DNA of 64,000 bases from Emiliania huxleyi CCMP1516. Taxonomy: Eukaryota; Haptophyta; Isochrysidales; Noelaerhabdaceae. Shown piece by piece: positions 36,224-45,690 of the stretch. A model generated the notes under the pieces. That model saw nothing but the letters and a program-made list of their open reading frames with translations. It was not told the DNA's origin and did no database searches. Position 1 is the stretch's first letter; each line of letters starts with the position of its first letter. A program made the position numbers and the translations under genes. The stretch is from positions 426,191-490,190 of the forward strand of contig NW_005196981.1 of NCBI RefSeq assembly GCF_000372725.1, given 5' to 3'.

Positions 36224-37912
36224 ATGTCGGCAACCGGCATCGTGTTAGCGGACGGCGGCCCGTCCGACAACGTGGTGATCGGCACGTACGAGGTGGAGGC
36301 CTTCGCGCTCGCCTCTCAGGGCATGCAGCAGCAAGCGCCGGCGGCCCACGCTCGCGGCGGCGCCATGATGAGGCCATATGTGCCTGACCCAGTGCACTGG
36401 GACGACGGGAAGCGGTGCCTTCTCGTGACGTCGCCGACCGGCGTCTCGCCCGCAGCCAAGAAGGTGACGCGCTGGTCGTCGGCGGAGGACGCGCTCTTTG
36501 CCGACCTGGTCAAGGACGATGTGGGCGGCGACGAGGAGTCTCCAGAGGAGTCGGAGGGCGCGGCGGGCAGCCATGCGGCGCTCTTCGACCTCAGCGGCAG
36601 CCCCTACACCCGCCTGCGGCGCAGCGCGCCCGAGCCACTGCGGAGACAGTACTCGGACGACGGCGAGGGCTCGCTCGAGCCGAGCGAGCGCGAGGGCAGG
36701 AAGGACGTGCCCATGTGGACCGTCGAGGAGGACCTGCTCATCCTCAAGCTGGTGGAGACGCACGGCAAGAAGTGGTCCAAGATCGCCGCCCACCTGCCGG
36801 GCCGCACCGACAACGGCGTGCGCAACCGCTGGAACCGCATGGAGAAGGCGCAGACCCTGCGCACAAAGCACGGCGCCGAGCACGGCTACCGCTGCCGCCG
36901 GTGCGGGCAGCCCAAGCGCGGGCACATCTGCGCGGCGCTGACGTCGGGCGACCAGCCCGAGGGCGACAACCTCACCCAAAAGGCGGCGGAGCTCTCCGCC
37001 CTCTCCGCCAAGAAGATGCAGCAGGTCCTCGACGAGAAGGCGCAGGCGGCCAAGGACAACCGCCGCCCGTCGCAGAGCCGGCAGCAGCGCTCCTCCAGCT
37101 GCTCGAGCGGCGGCCCGACGCGCGGGACGGCCCCGCCGCTCCGCCACAGCAAGTCGGGCGCGTCCGGGCCGCCGCCCCCTTCCAAGGCAGGCGCCAAGCC
37201 GCCGCGCGCCGCCCCCAAGGGGCCGACTTACCGCGGCTCGGCCGGCCACCTCACCGTCGAGACGGGCGCGCAGGAGCCGCTCGCCTCGATGGACGAGTCG
37301 CAGCTGGACGCCTTTTTAACGGAGCTGCACCTCTCGCTCGCGATGCCCACGACGCCCAACGGCGTCGGCCACCCCCTCAAGCCCGCGCCGGGCGTGCAGC
37401 ACCCGGTGCAGCTGGGCCTCGCGCCGTCGATGGGGGCCGCGGGGATGGGGGCCGGGGGCCTCTCCATCCCGCCGCCAGCCCCGCTAGCGTCGAGGCCCAT
37501 GCTCCCGACGTGCTCATCCGTGCCCGCCGCCGGCTACGCCGCCGCCGGGCCGTCCGCCGAGCCGTCCGCCGGGCCGTCCGCCGCCGGGCCGTACGCCGCC
37601 GGGCCGTACTACGCCGCCGGGCCGTCCGCCGAGCCGTCCGCCGGGCCGTCCGCCGCCGGGCCTCGGCCGTACGCCGCCGGGCCGTACTACGCCGCCGGGC
37701 CGTACGCCGCTGGGCCATACGCTCTGGGCGGCCCGCCGGGCGCCTCCTTCGAGCTGCCGGCGCGGCACACCTCGCAGGAGCTCGAGTCGATCCTTCTCTC
37801 CGGGGCTGCGGTCGGTCGGTTGCCGCCGGTCACGCCGCAGCCGAGCACCGACACGCTGCTCGCGCAGGCGATGCCCTCGGTCTCGATCGGCGCGACGCGG
37901 GACGCGGCTTGA
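36224..37912 (+). CDS. MYB/SANT-domain transcription factor with CxxC-GHxC motif
   Basis: An intronless frame of 562 residues from ATG 36224. One MYB/SANT repeat lies near residues 163-210: MWTVEEDLLILKLVETHGKK, then WSKIAAHLPGRTDNGVRNRW, with the three spaced tryptophans and the DNA-contacting NGVRNRW helix. A short motif YRCRRCGQPKRGHIC follows and looks like a small zinc-binding element. An earlier weak SANT-like start (TRWSSAEDALFADLV) could be a degenerate repeat. The C-terminal third is disordered, with repeated AAGPSAEPSAGPSAAGPYAA units (37545-37720). A nuclear DNA-binding role is expected; targets are unknown. Confidence 0.85.
   Translation: MSATGIVLADGGPSDNVVIGTYEVEAFALASQGMQQQAPAAHARGGAMMRPYVPDPVHWDDGKRCLLVTSPTGVSPAAKKVTRWSSAEDALFADLVKDDVGGDEESPEESEGAAGSHAALFDLSGSPYTRLRRSAPEPLRRQYSDDGEGSLEPSEREGRKDVPMWTVEEDLLILKLVETHGKKWSKIAAHLPGRTDNGVRNRWNRMEKAQTLRTKHGAEHGYRCRRCGQPKRGHICAALTSGDQPEGDNLTQKAAELSALSAKKMQQVLDEKAQAAKDNRRPSQSRQQRSSSCSSGGPTRGTAPPLRHSKSGASGPPPPSKAGAKPPRAAPKGPTYRGSAGHLTVETGAQEPLASMDESQLDAFLTELHLSLAMPTTPNGVGHPLKPAPGVQHPVQLGLAPSMGAAGMGAGGLSIPPPAPLASRPMLPTCSSVPAAGYAAAGPSAEPSAGPSAAGPYAAGPYYAAGPSAEPSAGPSAAGPRPYAAGPYYAAGPYAAGPYALGGPPGASFELPARHTSQELESILLSGAAVGRLPPVTPQPSTDTLLAQAMPSVSIGATRDAA
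37545..37722 (+). repeat. GCCGCCGGGCCGTACGCC-type coding minisatellite
   Basis: In-frame GCCGGGCCGTCCGCC and GCCGGGCCGTAC(TAC)GCC units encode AAGP repeats in the MYB protein tail. A block of about 60 bp (PSAEPSAGPSAAGP) is itself duplicated. Confidence 0.9.
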
Positions 37913-38254
37913 GCTGTCGCCTTTCCTGCGGATGGGGAGGGGCGCGGGTGTTCACTTTACGGCAACCTATTCCTGCGGGGCGCGCAACGCAGCGAGTCGC
38001 GGGCGAGCCTCCAGCAACGTTGCTGGCGACATACGTTGGGTATCGGGCATGACTATTCGGGCGTGGTCTGGACTGAAGCTGCACATGAGCGGCCACAAGT
38101 TATTCACCTCCCGCACGTAGAGAGGCGGGAGGGTGCCACGGAACAGACGTGAGTGGGACAATAGACCAACAATGTGAGTTTTCTGTCTCTCGCGTACGTG
38201 ATCTCGAGATGTAAGAGTATACAAAATCGAAAGACAAAAGAGAAAAGTAGATTG

Positions 38255-38989
38255 TCAAAAACTCACCACTCTCGCGCCCTGCACATGGTGCACATCTCCC
38301 ATCTCACTGCCACTCGTCTCGTCATGCAAGCCCGCCGCGCGGCACGCGCGACGCTCCTCGAAGGCTTCACTGCTGGGACTACCAGTAGCAGATTTGCGGC
38401 ATTGAGAAGGTGGAAGAGGGGAGAGGGCAACGGCCCGGTCAACGTGAGCGTAGCGGCGGGGTGTCCAGAGTTTAATCCGCTGCTTCCGCTTGCCGCAAGC
38501 GACGTGCAGCAAAAGTGCCGAGGCAACAAGGAAGATGGAGGATCCAACAAACGTGCCTCCAACGGCGGCAGCCACAGAGGTGTTGGACGGCGGGTGACCG
38601 TTGCCCGCCACCGCTGTGTGACTGGGCGTAGTCGGAGACGGCGGCGCGATGAGTACGGTCACTGTCGGCGGAGCGGTGGGGGCTGGCGACGGTAGTAGCG
38701 CATCGTCATCGAGCGGCACACACTCCCAGCTGCGGTGATGGCACGACCCCGTCGGCATGCACTGTGCGTAGCGTAGCCCCGTGGAGTGAGTATAGCATCG
38801 GTCCGTGGACTCCGCGCAGCACCGGCTGAGCCAGCAGTTTCTATAGCGATCCGAGCAGCCATACCTGGGAGAGGGCGATGATGTCGTCTCGCTGGCAGGG
38901 GCAGCCGCCGACGGAGCAACCGTGGCGTTTCCTCGGCCATCTTCGGCAGAAAGCGATGCATTGCACCGCTGCGGGGGCAACGAGAGCAC
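38255..38989 (-). CDS. Cysteine-rich single-pass membrane protein
   Basis: An open frame of about 244 codons, probably the 3' exon of a longer gene because no convincing start or signal peptide is seen and a CCCCCGCAG acceptor-like site lies at its beginning. The ectodomain has a Cys-rich module (YGCSDRYRNCWLSRCC, then CYTHSTGLRYAQCMPTGSC), a pattern common in secreted algal proteins. A Ser/Thr/Pro linker, one membrane span (SSIFLVASALLLHVA) with a positive stop-transfer (CGKRKQR), and a short cytoplasmic tail follow. Type I topology is inferred. The ligand, possibly carbohydrate, is not known. Confidence 0.6.
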   Translation of the reverse strand: MLSLPPQRCNASLSAEDGRGNATVAPSAAAPASETTSSPSPRYGCSDRYRNCWLSRCCAESTDRCYTHSTGLRYAQCMPTGSCHHRSWECVPLDDDALLPSPAPTAPPTVTVLIAPPSPTTPSHTAVAGNGHPPSNTSVAAAVGGTFVGSSIFLVASALLLHVACGKRKQRIKLWTPRRYAHVDRAVALSPLPPSQCRKSATGSPSSEAFEERRACRAAGLHDETSGSEMGDVHHVQGARVVSF

Positions 38990-39100
38990 ACGAGTATCGC
39001 ACGTCCCCGAGTGAAAGAGCGCCCATTCCTCGGCCGTTGCTGTGTAGATCCCAAAGGCAATTGGTGCGCCATCAATGCATCGTCCTCGAGCTTTGCAGAG

Positions 39101-40285
39101 ATGCGCTCGAGCTTTGCAGAGACGCGCTCGTCAGCTGTGCGGGCTCCTCAGGCAACCTTTCGTGTTGGCTATGTGGAAGTCCCTTTGGGCATCGCCGGGA
39201 ACCACAGAGGCATCGAGGGCTTGACATTTGCAAGCGCGTGGATCCCGCTGAAGGGGTCACCGGAGAAGCTCCTCTCTGCATACTCAACCTCAATTTGTAT
39301 GAGCAAGAAGGTCGAGATGATGGTCTCGCAGATTGCAAAGAACGGCCTGCCTTCCTGCGTCCCGCGATGCTGTTTCCCGACGCTCGACTTCTCGGTGCCG
39401 ACCAGCATACAAATTGGTCAACTGAGCCCGAGCTCCGCAACAGACAAGTCGGTCTACGCTCACGGCTCGATACGCGGCCTCGTCGTCTATGCTCACGGGC
39501 TCTCGGACGGCCCAATCTCCATCGCGCACGTGCTGGAGCGGCTTGCCGGCCATGGCTTTGCAGTCGCTGCGCCTTCGTTTAGTGACGACGATAGCAACGA
39601 CGTCCAGGCAGTCTTGGCCAAAGGGCATAGCCATCTCGAAGAGCAGCATGCCGAGCGGGTCCTTCGGATGAACGCCTGCATCGACACCCTGCGGAAGCGG
39701 TGCGCCGGTCGCGAGGGGGCTGTTCTGCGCACTGCCCAGCTTACACGAGGGACAGCGACCCATAGGTACGGCAGCGCCCTCCCGCTGGCACTGATTGGCT
39801 ACAGCACGGGGACCGACACGATCCGCCACATGCCGAATGAATGCCCGCGCATCTACATCGCTGGCCCGGGCTGGCAGAACAAAGTGAGCGGGAAGCCCAT
39901 CGCCACGCCGACGCCCGGCGGCCCGTCACTTCTGCTCAACGCAGGGGAGGACGCAGAGATGAAGCGCTTCGGCTTCAACGGCGACGATGCCGCGGCCATC
40001 GCAGGCCCTTCCCCCGAGGCGCGCACCACGGTTCGGTATAGCGCCGTCAGCGAGGAGGCGCCGAAGCGTGAGCACCTGCGTGTCAACCTCGAGGGCTTTG
40101 CGCACGGCTCCTTCAAGTATCCACCGTTCGCAGCCTCGGAGGACGCTGCTTGGAGGAGGTGTGCTTGCGGCTTGGACCCGTTCAACCCGTGCAGCTGTGG
40201 CGGCGGTGCGTCCAAGGACGCTGACTGGCAGCGGTGCAACCGCTCAGCCGACGTCATCATCAGTTGGCTGCTTCAGGTGTGCTAA
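39101..40285 (+). CDS. Alpha/beta hydrolase (PAF-acetylhydrolase/chlorophyllase-like fold)
   Basis: From the first ATG the frame gives 394 residues; it stays open upstream, so the true start may lie in an earlier exon. GLVVYAHGLSDGPISIAHVL provides the oxyanion-hole HG region. ALIGYSTGTDT is the nucleophile elbow (G-x-S-x-G, Ser nucleophile). LLLNAGEDAEMKRF may supply the acid, and FAHGSFK the His. A Cys-rich loop (RRCACGLDPFNPCSCGGG) near the C-terminus is unusual. The family includes lipid esterases and chlorophyllases; the substrate is not predictable. A 21-bp tandem repeat (GAGCTTTGCAGAGATGCGCTC type) lies at the start. Confidence 0.7.
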   Translation: MRSSFAETRSSAVRAPQATFRVGYVEVPLGIAGNHRGIEGLTFASAWIPLKGSPEKLLSAYSTSICMSKKVEMMVSQIAKNGLPSCVPRCCFPTLDFSVPTSIQIGQLSPSSATDKSVYAHGSIRGLVVYAHGLSDGPISIAHVLERLAGHGFAVAAPSFSDDDSNDVQAVLAKGHSHLEEQHAERVLRMNACIDTLRKRCAGREGAVLRTAQLTRGTATHRYGSALPLALIGYSTGTDTIRHMPNECPRIYIAGPGWQNKVSGKPIATPTPGGPSLLLNAGEDAEMKRFGFNGDDAAAIAGPSPEARTTVRYSAVSEEAPKREHLRVNLEGFAHGSFKYPPFAASEDAAWRRCACGLDPFNPCSCGGGASKDADWQRCNRSADVIISWLLQVC

Positions 40286-40582
40286 GGGCTAGCGTCAGGG
40301 CACAAACAAGCTACAAAAGGTCATCTCTCTGTCTCTCCCTGTCGCACAGAGAGCTGAGACCGAACGTCGTTACTACGCGCGCACGAGGCGCACCGTCCCG
40401 CGGGCGGGGAGAGAGACGAGAGACGCTGCTCTCGTCTCGCACCACTCGTCTGGTCGGTGCGAATGTGCGTCTTTTTTCGCGTTTTCCGAGAAATTTCCGC
40501 CATTCCGGGTTCGTCCCCGCCGCCGCACAGTTCACAGAGCACAGTAGACTACACCGAAGAGACAAGGTACTCTAATCTCGAC
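40286..40582. other. Intergenic between convergent genes
   Basis: No gene or repeat was recognised. Confidence 0.5.
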
Positions 40583-41140
40583 TCACAAATCCTCGTCTTC
40601 GTCGCGCACGTCACAGCTCAGCCCAAGCGCTGAGAGTGCTGAGGGCTCGAGACCGACTCCGTGCGCTCCGTGGCGGCGCGCTGGCGCCTCCTCAACCGGC
40701 GGCAAGGGCGGAGGACCGCTTGCTAGCCGGAGCGTCTCGCCAGAGAGCTTCAGATCGCCCGCCGCCGAGCGCACAAAGCCCTCCCAGCCGCCCCACCGCG
40801 ATTTGATGTATCGCGAGGTGCCGACGATCGCACCGTCGTCGCCACGCAGCCCTGCCGCACGCACGCGCTCCTGCAGGGCCTGCCCGGCGGCCGCAAGCGG
40901 CAGTGCCTGCTCCGGCGCATCCGCCAAGACTTCCCGCACCAGCTCAGCCAGCCGCGTGTCCAGCTGCGTCTGCTGCTCCACCACGGCGTGCCGCCAGTCG
41001 CCGAGGCGGTCTGATGCGAGCGACGCCGCGCTGGCAATGCGGCGGCCGTGCGCCTGACGCTTCAGGTGCCCCTTGTCGACGCCGCGGAGGGCGCCGTGGC
41101 GCTGACCCTTGCGGGCCGGCGCTGGGCGGTCGCGACCCAT
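40583..41140 (-). CDS. Hypothetical basic-N-terminus protein
   Basis: A 185-residue frame from an ATG that gives a strongly basic start (MGRDRPAPARKGQRH). The middle (RLAELVREVLADAPEQALPL, then SRYIKSRWGGWEGFVRSAAG) could be a small helical or winged-helix fold vaguely like OST-HTH/LOTUS, but the match is weak. The acidic C-terminus ends VRDEDEDL. It may bind nucleic acid; this is a guess from composition. Confidence 0.45.
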   Translation of the reverse strand: MGRDRPAPARKGQRHGALRGVDKGHLKRQAHGRRIASAASLASDRLGDWRHAVVEQQTQLDTRLAELVREVLADAPEQALPLAAAGQALQERVRAAGLRGDDGAIVGTSRYIKSRWGGWEGFVRSAAGDLKLSGETLRLASGPPPLPPVEEAPARRHGAHGVGLEPSALSALGLSCDVRDEDEDL

Positions 41141-41335
41141 GCTTGTGCGGAGCGAGAGGAATGGTGGTCCGTGCCCCACGAGATTTTACTTTTTTTCCGT
41201 TGATCTGCGGCGCGGCAGAGACCCGCCAAAGATGCCTCGCTGGAGGCCTGAGCGCAGCCTTGGTCTCGGCGGCGTGCTCGAGCAAGCCGTCGAGCGCGCG
41301 ATCGGTGGCGTGCACGGCATTGATTGCGCTTGGTT

Positions 41336-41802
41336 GGCTTTCCAAGGGTTTCCTCGCACCCTCCTCGCTCCTTCCTGGTTTCCTTTCCGTGTTTCCTGCT
41401 AGTTTCCCTACAGCCCCCTCTAGTTTCCTGGGGAAACTCCACGGGGAAACCATCCATTTTTCCGGGCTCTGAGCCGAGTCTGAGGCTGTTTTGGGGCCAA
41501 AATCAGCAAAATCGGTCGGCAAAATACCGGGTATTTTGCGGGTATGCCTGACAAACCCCGGGTATACCTGGAAAATGCCTGGGTATCGTGCCGATTTCCT
41601 AAATTTTGCCTCAGATTTCGCCCCAGAACAGCTCTCAGACTCGCAGGGAACAGGGAAACTCGCGAGTTTCCCGAGGGAAACTCGAGAGAAACAGAATGGA
41701 GCACCAAACACCCTCTGGTTTCCCTGGAAACTTCCGGAAACGCAAAGTGCTGGGGACCCTCTGGTTTCCCTCTGGGTTGCCGGAAACCCTTGGACAGGCC
41801 AA
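41336..41802. repeat. Foldback element (imperfect inverted repeat)
   Basis: Left arm about 41336-41535 and right arm about 41550-41802 pair imperfectly. CCAAGGGTTTCC occurs at the left end and reverse-complemented at the right end. GAGTCTGAGGCTGTTTTGGG is mirrored by a close reverse complement. Smaller perfect palindromes lie inside, for example GGGAAACTCGCGAGTTTCCC. Confidence 0.7.
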
Positions 41803-41884
41803 GACACTTTGGGGGTGGATGAGAAAAAAGGTGACGGCTTTAGGGCCGGGACTTCTTTATCTGACTTTTGTTTCTGACTCGCTA

Positions 41885-42030
41885 CCAGCTGTCACCAGCT
41901 GACCTGTCGCCAGCTGTCGCCAGCTGTCGCCAGCTGTCTGTCGCCAGCTGTCTGTCGCCAGCTGACGCCAGCTGTGACCTGTCGCGCCAGCTGACCTTTT
42001 TCGCTGTCGCCAGCTGTCGTTCGCAGTAGC
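41885..42030 (+). repeat. CTGTCGCCAG minisatellite
   Basis: About ten variable units of CAGCTGTCGC, including CAGCTGTCTGTCGC variants. Confidence 0.9.
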
Positions 42031-42072
42031 TACTTCCTGTCGTCTGTTGTTTGTTGTGCCCTTGTAGCTTGT

Positions 42073-42195
42073 TGCCTGGGTGAAGGCAAAAAACAACCAC
42101 ACTGCCTGGGTGACGGCAATAAACTACCTTCCATGCTGCCTGGGTGACGGCAATAAACTACCTCGAATGCCTGGGTGACGGCAATAAAGCACCAC
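42073..42195 (+). repeat. TGCCTGGGTGACGGCAATAA tandem repeat
   Basis: Four units of about 31-35 bp; the first has GAAGGCAAAAAAC instead of GACGGCAATAAAC. Confidence 0.9.
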
Positions 42196-42323
42196 CCGGG
42201 AGAGATTAGATGTGTGCGTGACACAGTTGGACCGCCGAGATCTTCATGCCGACATCTTTGGCCGAGGCTCGACCGGCGGCTCGCAGCTTGTGCACTAAAG
42301 ACGCCTGTCTGACGAGCCTCACG

Positions 42324-42551
42324 ATGGGGTGCGGCTCAAGCAAGCCCGAGATCGGCAAGAGTATCATTGTGGATGGCAAGGAGCACCACCTCGCCTATGT
42401 CAACCCCGACGATCCCTCCTACGGCACCAAGTACGTCGAGGGGCCTCCGCCGCAAGCACAGAAGAAGCGAGCGGGCTTCTCCTTTCGGTACACATCCAAC
42501 CGCCACACCTCGAACCGTCGCACCGACAACCGGGCGACAGATAATCGGTAG
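42324..42551 (+). CDS. Small N-myristoylated/palmitoylated-type protein
   Basis: A 75-residue frame starting MGCGSSK. Gly2 with Ser at position 6 fits N-myristoylation, and Cys3 fits palmitoylation, so attachment to a membrane inner face is expected. The body (SIIVDGKEHHLAYVNPDDPS) is not a known domain. The C-terminus is basic with NR repeats (SNRHTSNRRTDNRATDNR). An upstream in-frame ATG at 42246 would hide the acylation signal, so the downstream start is preferred. Confidence 0.6.
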   Translation: MGCGSSKPEIGKSIIVDGKEHHLAYVNPDDPSYGTKYVEGPPPQAQKKRAGFSFRYTSNRHTSNRRTDNRATDNR

Positions 42552-42899
42552 GCACCGGTCGCCACATCGCTGCCTTTCAGGTGTAGAGCCAGTCGCGTTT
42601 TGTCTGTGTGTCGATACCATCGATTATTCACTACTTCTGACTGGAGACGCTTTCGCTCACACTGGTCTGGCCGCAAAGTGCTGGTAGCGCCAGCTCGGGT
42701 CCGAGACGGAGCGCTACTGCCTACTGACGTAGCACGTACCGCTGGTCGAGGCCGGCGCCGGGTCGCGCGGTCGCGGCCCCGCCACGAGAAGACAAATAAA
42801 GCCACAACGCGGGCGCACAAGAGTGTGGCCCCGCGGCGTTTTGCCTGCGCTGTGTTACCCGTGGCTGTGCCGTCATCTCCTCACTGCTGGTCCCCGCAC

Positions 42900-43019
42900 T
42901 CACTCACGAGGACGAGTAAAAAAGAAACAAAACAGACGTCCGCGCCAACGGCCAACCAACTCGTCTCTATAACGCGCGCGCGGAGAACTTTGCGCGCCTC
43001 GACGACCACCAGCGCGCGC

Positions 43020-43072
<53 letters not shown>

Positions 43073-43404
43073 GCGTGCCGGCGGCCACGACCAGGGCGGA
43101 CTCCTCTTTCGCGCTCTCCTTTGTGCTCTCCTTTTGCGCGAGCTTCTTCGCCTTGGCCTTGTCGGGCGAGCCGTTGTGCCACGGCCGAGGCGGCGCCACC
43201 GTCTCCATCTGCTGGTCCCCGGGCGCGCCCGCGCCCGGGAAGGCCATGCACAGCCACATGAGCACAATCTCGGCGAGCGAGGTCTCGATGCCACGATGGC
43301 GAGGGGGCGCTGCGGCACGCCTGCACACCCCGGGCGGGGGCGGGCGGTGAGGGCGGCGCGGCGCGAGTCGGAGGGAGGGGCGGGGTGGGCGCGCCGCTCT
43401 GCAG
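42900..43404 (-). CDS. Possible small protein exon, uncertain
   Basis: A minus-strand frame contains a hydrophobic, then charged, protein-like stretch (TSLAEIVLMWLCMAFPGAG, then KAKAKKLAQKESTKESAKEE) before running into the CA/GC microsatellite. It could be a membrane protein exon, but no start, stop or domain is convincing. Confidence 0.25.
43008..43071 (+). repeat. (GC)n(GT)n microsatellite
   Basis: About 14 GC units are followed directly by about 18 GT units. Confidence 0.95.
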
Positions 43405-43728
43405 GTGGACGTGATGCATGTACTCGAGTATGTAGCGAGTCCCGCCGCATCACCAGTGGGACAAAAACTCTCTCTCCCCAGTGGGCCTGCCGCAGATTCA
43501 CACAAAAACACACCGCAGATTCACCCAATCCTGCCGCAGCACCAGCGATTTTACTTTGTTTTCGGGTTCCTTTCTGCTATGTTGCGATCGAGGTAGGTCG
43601 GTCGAGTCGAAGAAAGAAAAAGAAAACACGGGCCCAGTCGAAACACCGCTCTGACAGCGCTCACAGCTGATGAGAGACCCCGGGATCGCGCGCTGGTCGA
43701 CCCTGCTCGAACTTGCGCATGTACACAC

Positions 43729-45690
43729 ATGTATATGCACGTCCTCCTCCCCACCCCGCCCTGCGTCCACGCCGCGCGGGCGCCACAGCCCACCGCGTCG
43801 GGCGCGAGCACCGCAATCGGCCTTGCTGTGCTGAGCTCGGTCGTGCTCGTGCACGAGGCTGGACACTTCTCGGCTGCGGCCGTCCAAAAGATGCGGGTGG
43901 AGGAGTTCTCGATCGGCTTCGGACCTCGTATATTCGCCCTAAGGCCCAGAGAGGGAGGAGTCCGCTACGTGCTCCGCGCACTTCCGCTCGGCGGCTATGT
44001 CGCCTTTCCCAGAGCCGGAGAGGCCGCAGCGGCTGCGGCAGTGCAGAGCGCGGCGGAGGACGAGGGCCGCGGCTGGCGCTGGTGGCGGCAAAATCCCTCT
44101 CCTCCTGCGCCGCCGCCTGGCGCCTTCGATGCTTCTGACCCCGCGTTGTTCGAGAACCGGCCGTTTCCTCAGCAAGCAGCGGTGGTGAGTGCCGGCGTGA
44201 TCGCGAACCTCCTGCTCGCGTGGTCTGCCCTCTTCGGCTCCGCAGTCTCGCTCGGCGTGCCTCCAAGTCCGCCCGTCACCGTCTCGCGCGTGGTCGCCGG
44301 CGGAGCCGCAGGTGCCCACTCCGCCACCTCTCCGCCACCTCTCCGCCACCTCTCCGCCACCTCTCCGCCTCCAGCTCTCTCTGCTGCCCTCTCCGCTGCC
44401 CTCTCCCGCCCTCCCCTCTGCCCTCGGCTCCCCTCTGCCCTCTGCACAGCCTCTCACCGCCTCGTCTTCCGTCGGCCCTCCCCTCTGCAGACGCGGCCGG
44501 GCTGCGGCCAGGCGACAGGCTGGTGGCACTCAACCAGCGCCGGATCGCAGAGAGCGCCGACCCGCTCGGCTCGTCGCTCGGATCGATCCGGACCGCAGTG
44601 AGCCGCAGCCGCCCGCTGAAGGCCACGGTAGAGCGGTGCGGCGACGCACTCGCCTCTCGCCATCCCAAGCTTTCTTTCTTGAAGCACTGTCGGAGCTCTC
44701 TAGGTCCGGCCGCACGCTCACCCTTGCCATCGCGCCGCCGCCTGCCACCGCGCGCACGATCGGGGTCGTGCTCTCGACGCCGCCCGAGCCGGCCCGCTCT
44801 CCTCGCGTGCCGCTCCCGCCCGGCCAGGCACCAGCTGCCGCGCCCCTCAGAAGGTCCCCGCGAACTGCCCCCCGAGGGACTGCGCTCTTCTGATTGCCAG
44901 GCGGCGGGCCGCGCGTCCGAGCTCCTCGCCCGCAACGTGCAGGCGATCGGCTCCTCGCTCCTGCCAGCCCTCCGCGGCGCGCTCGGCGGCGGCGGCGGCG
45001 GCGGGCTGCAAGGCCCGCTCGCGATCTCCTCCACCGCGGGCAAGATCGCAGAGAGGGAGCCGGCGCTGCTCCCCGAGTTTGCCGCGCTGCTCTCGGTCAG
45101 ATGTCCCGAGACTGCGCCCGAGATTGAGTCTCTATCTCGGCCCTTCTCGGGACCTCGGAGCCTCCCTGTAGGCCACCCTCGCCGTCTCGGGGGGTGACTG
45201 GGAATAGGAAGTGCCCCTGTAGGTCAACCTTGCCGTCTTCAACGCGCTGCCCCTCCCAGGCCTCGACGGCTTCCAGCTCCTCCTCCTCGCCGTTGAGGCG
45301 AGGCGCGGCCGCAAGCTCGACGAGGGCACCCGCGCGACCATCGACGCGGCCACCGCCGCGCTCTTCCTCGTGCTTGTCACGCGCGTGCTGCTCAGCGATG
45401 TCGGCGCTCTTGGCTCGGGGCCGGCCGCCGCCGCGCCGTCGCTCTCCGCGCCGCAGTTGGCCGTGGTCGGCGCCGTCGTCGCCGGAGCCGTGCTCTTCGG
45501 CAGCCCGGCCGACACGGGCGGCGAGGATGGTCCCGCCGCCCAACCTCGCTCGACGAAGCGTGCCGGCGCCAGGCGCGCTGGACGAGGGGCGCCTCTCGGC
45601 CGCAGCCCCGCTCCCCAACGAGCAGGCGAGGAGAGTCTAAGGGGTTCCGTCGCGCGCGTGTTGCAGCGGCTCGTGGGGGGCGCCGATTGA
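43729..45690 (+). CDS. M50 site-2 metalloprotease (RseP/EGY-like) with PDZ domain
   Basis: Five exons: 43729-44311, 44491-44635, 44704-44827, 44901-45095 and 45223-45690, totalling 504 residues with consistent phases. HEAGHF in the first span supplies two zinc ligands and the catalytic Glu. FSIGFGPRIFALRP, then LPLGGYVAFP, is the typical strand after it. NRPFPQQAAVVSAGVIANLL is the second conserved core. The PDZ unit reads ADAAGLRPGDRLVALNQRRI, then VERSGRTLTLAIAPPP. The last motif NALPLPGLDG supplies the third zinc ligand. Family members cleave membrane proteins within the bilayer; a plastid location, as for plant ARASP/EGY relatives, is inferred although the N-terminal targeting sequence is unclear and an upstream exon is possible. 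The C-terminal tail is Arg-rich. Confidence 0.85.

Noticed and set aside
43034-43260. Cys-Val repeat frames over the GT tract
   Set aside because: Microsatellite artefact.
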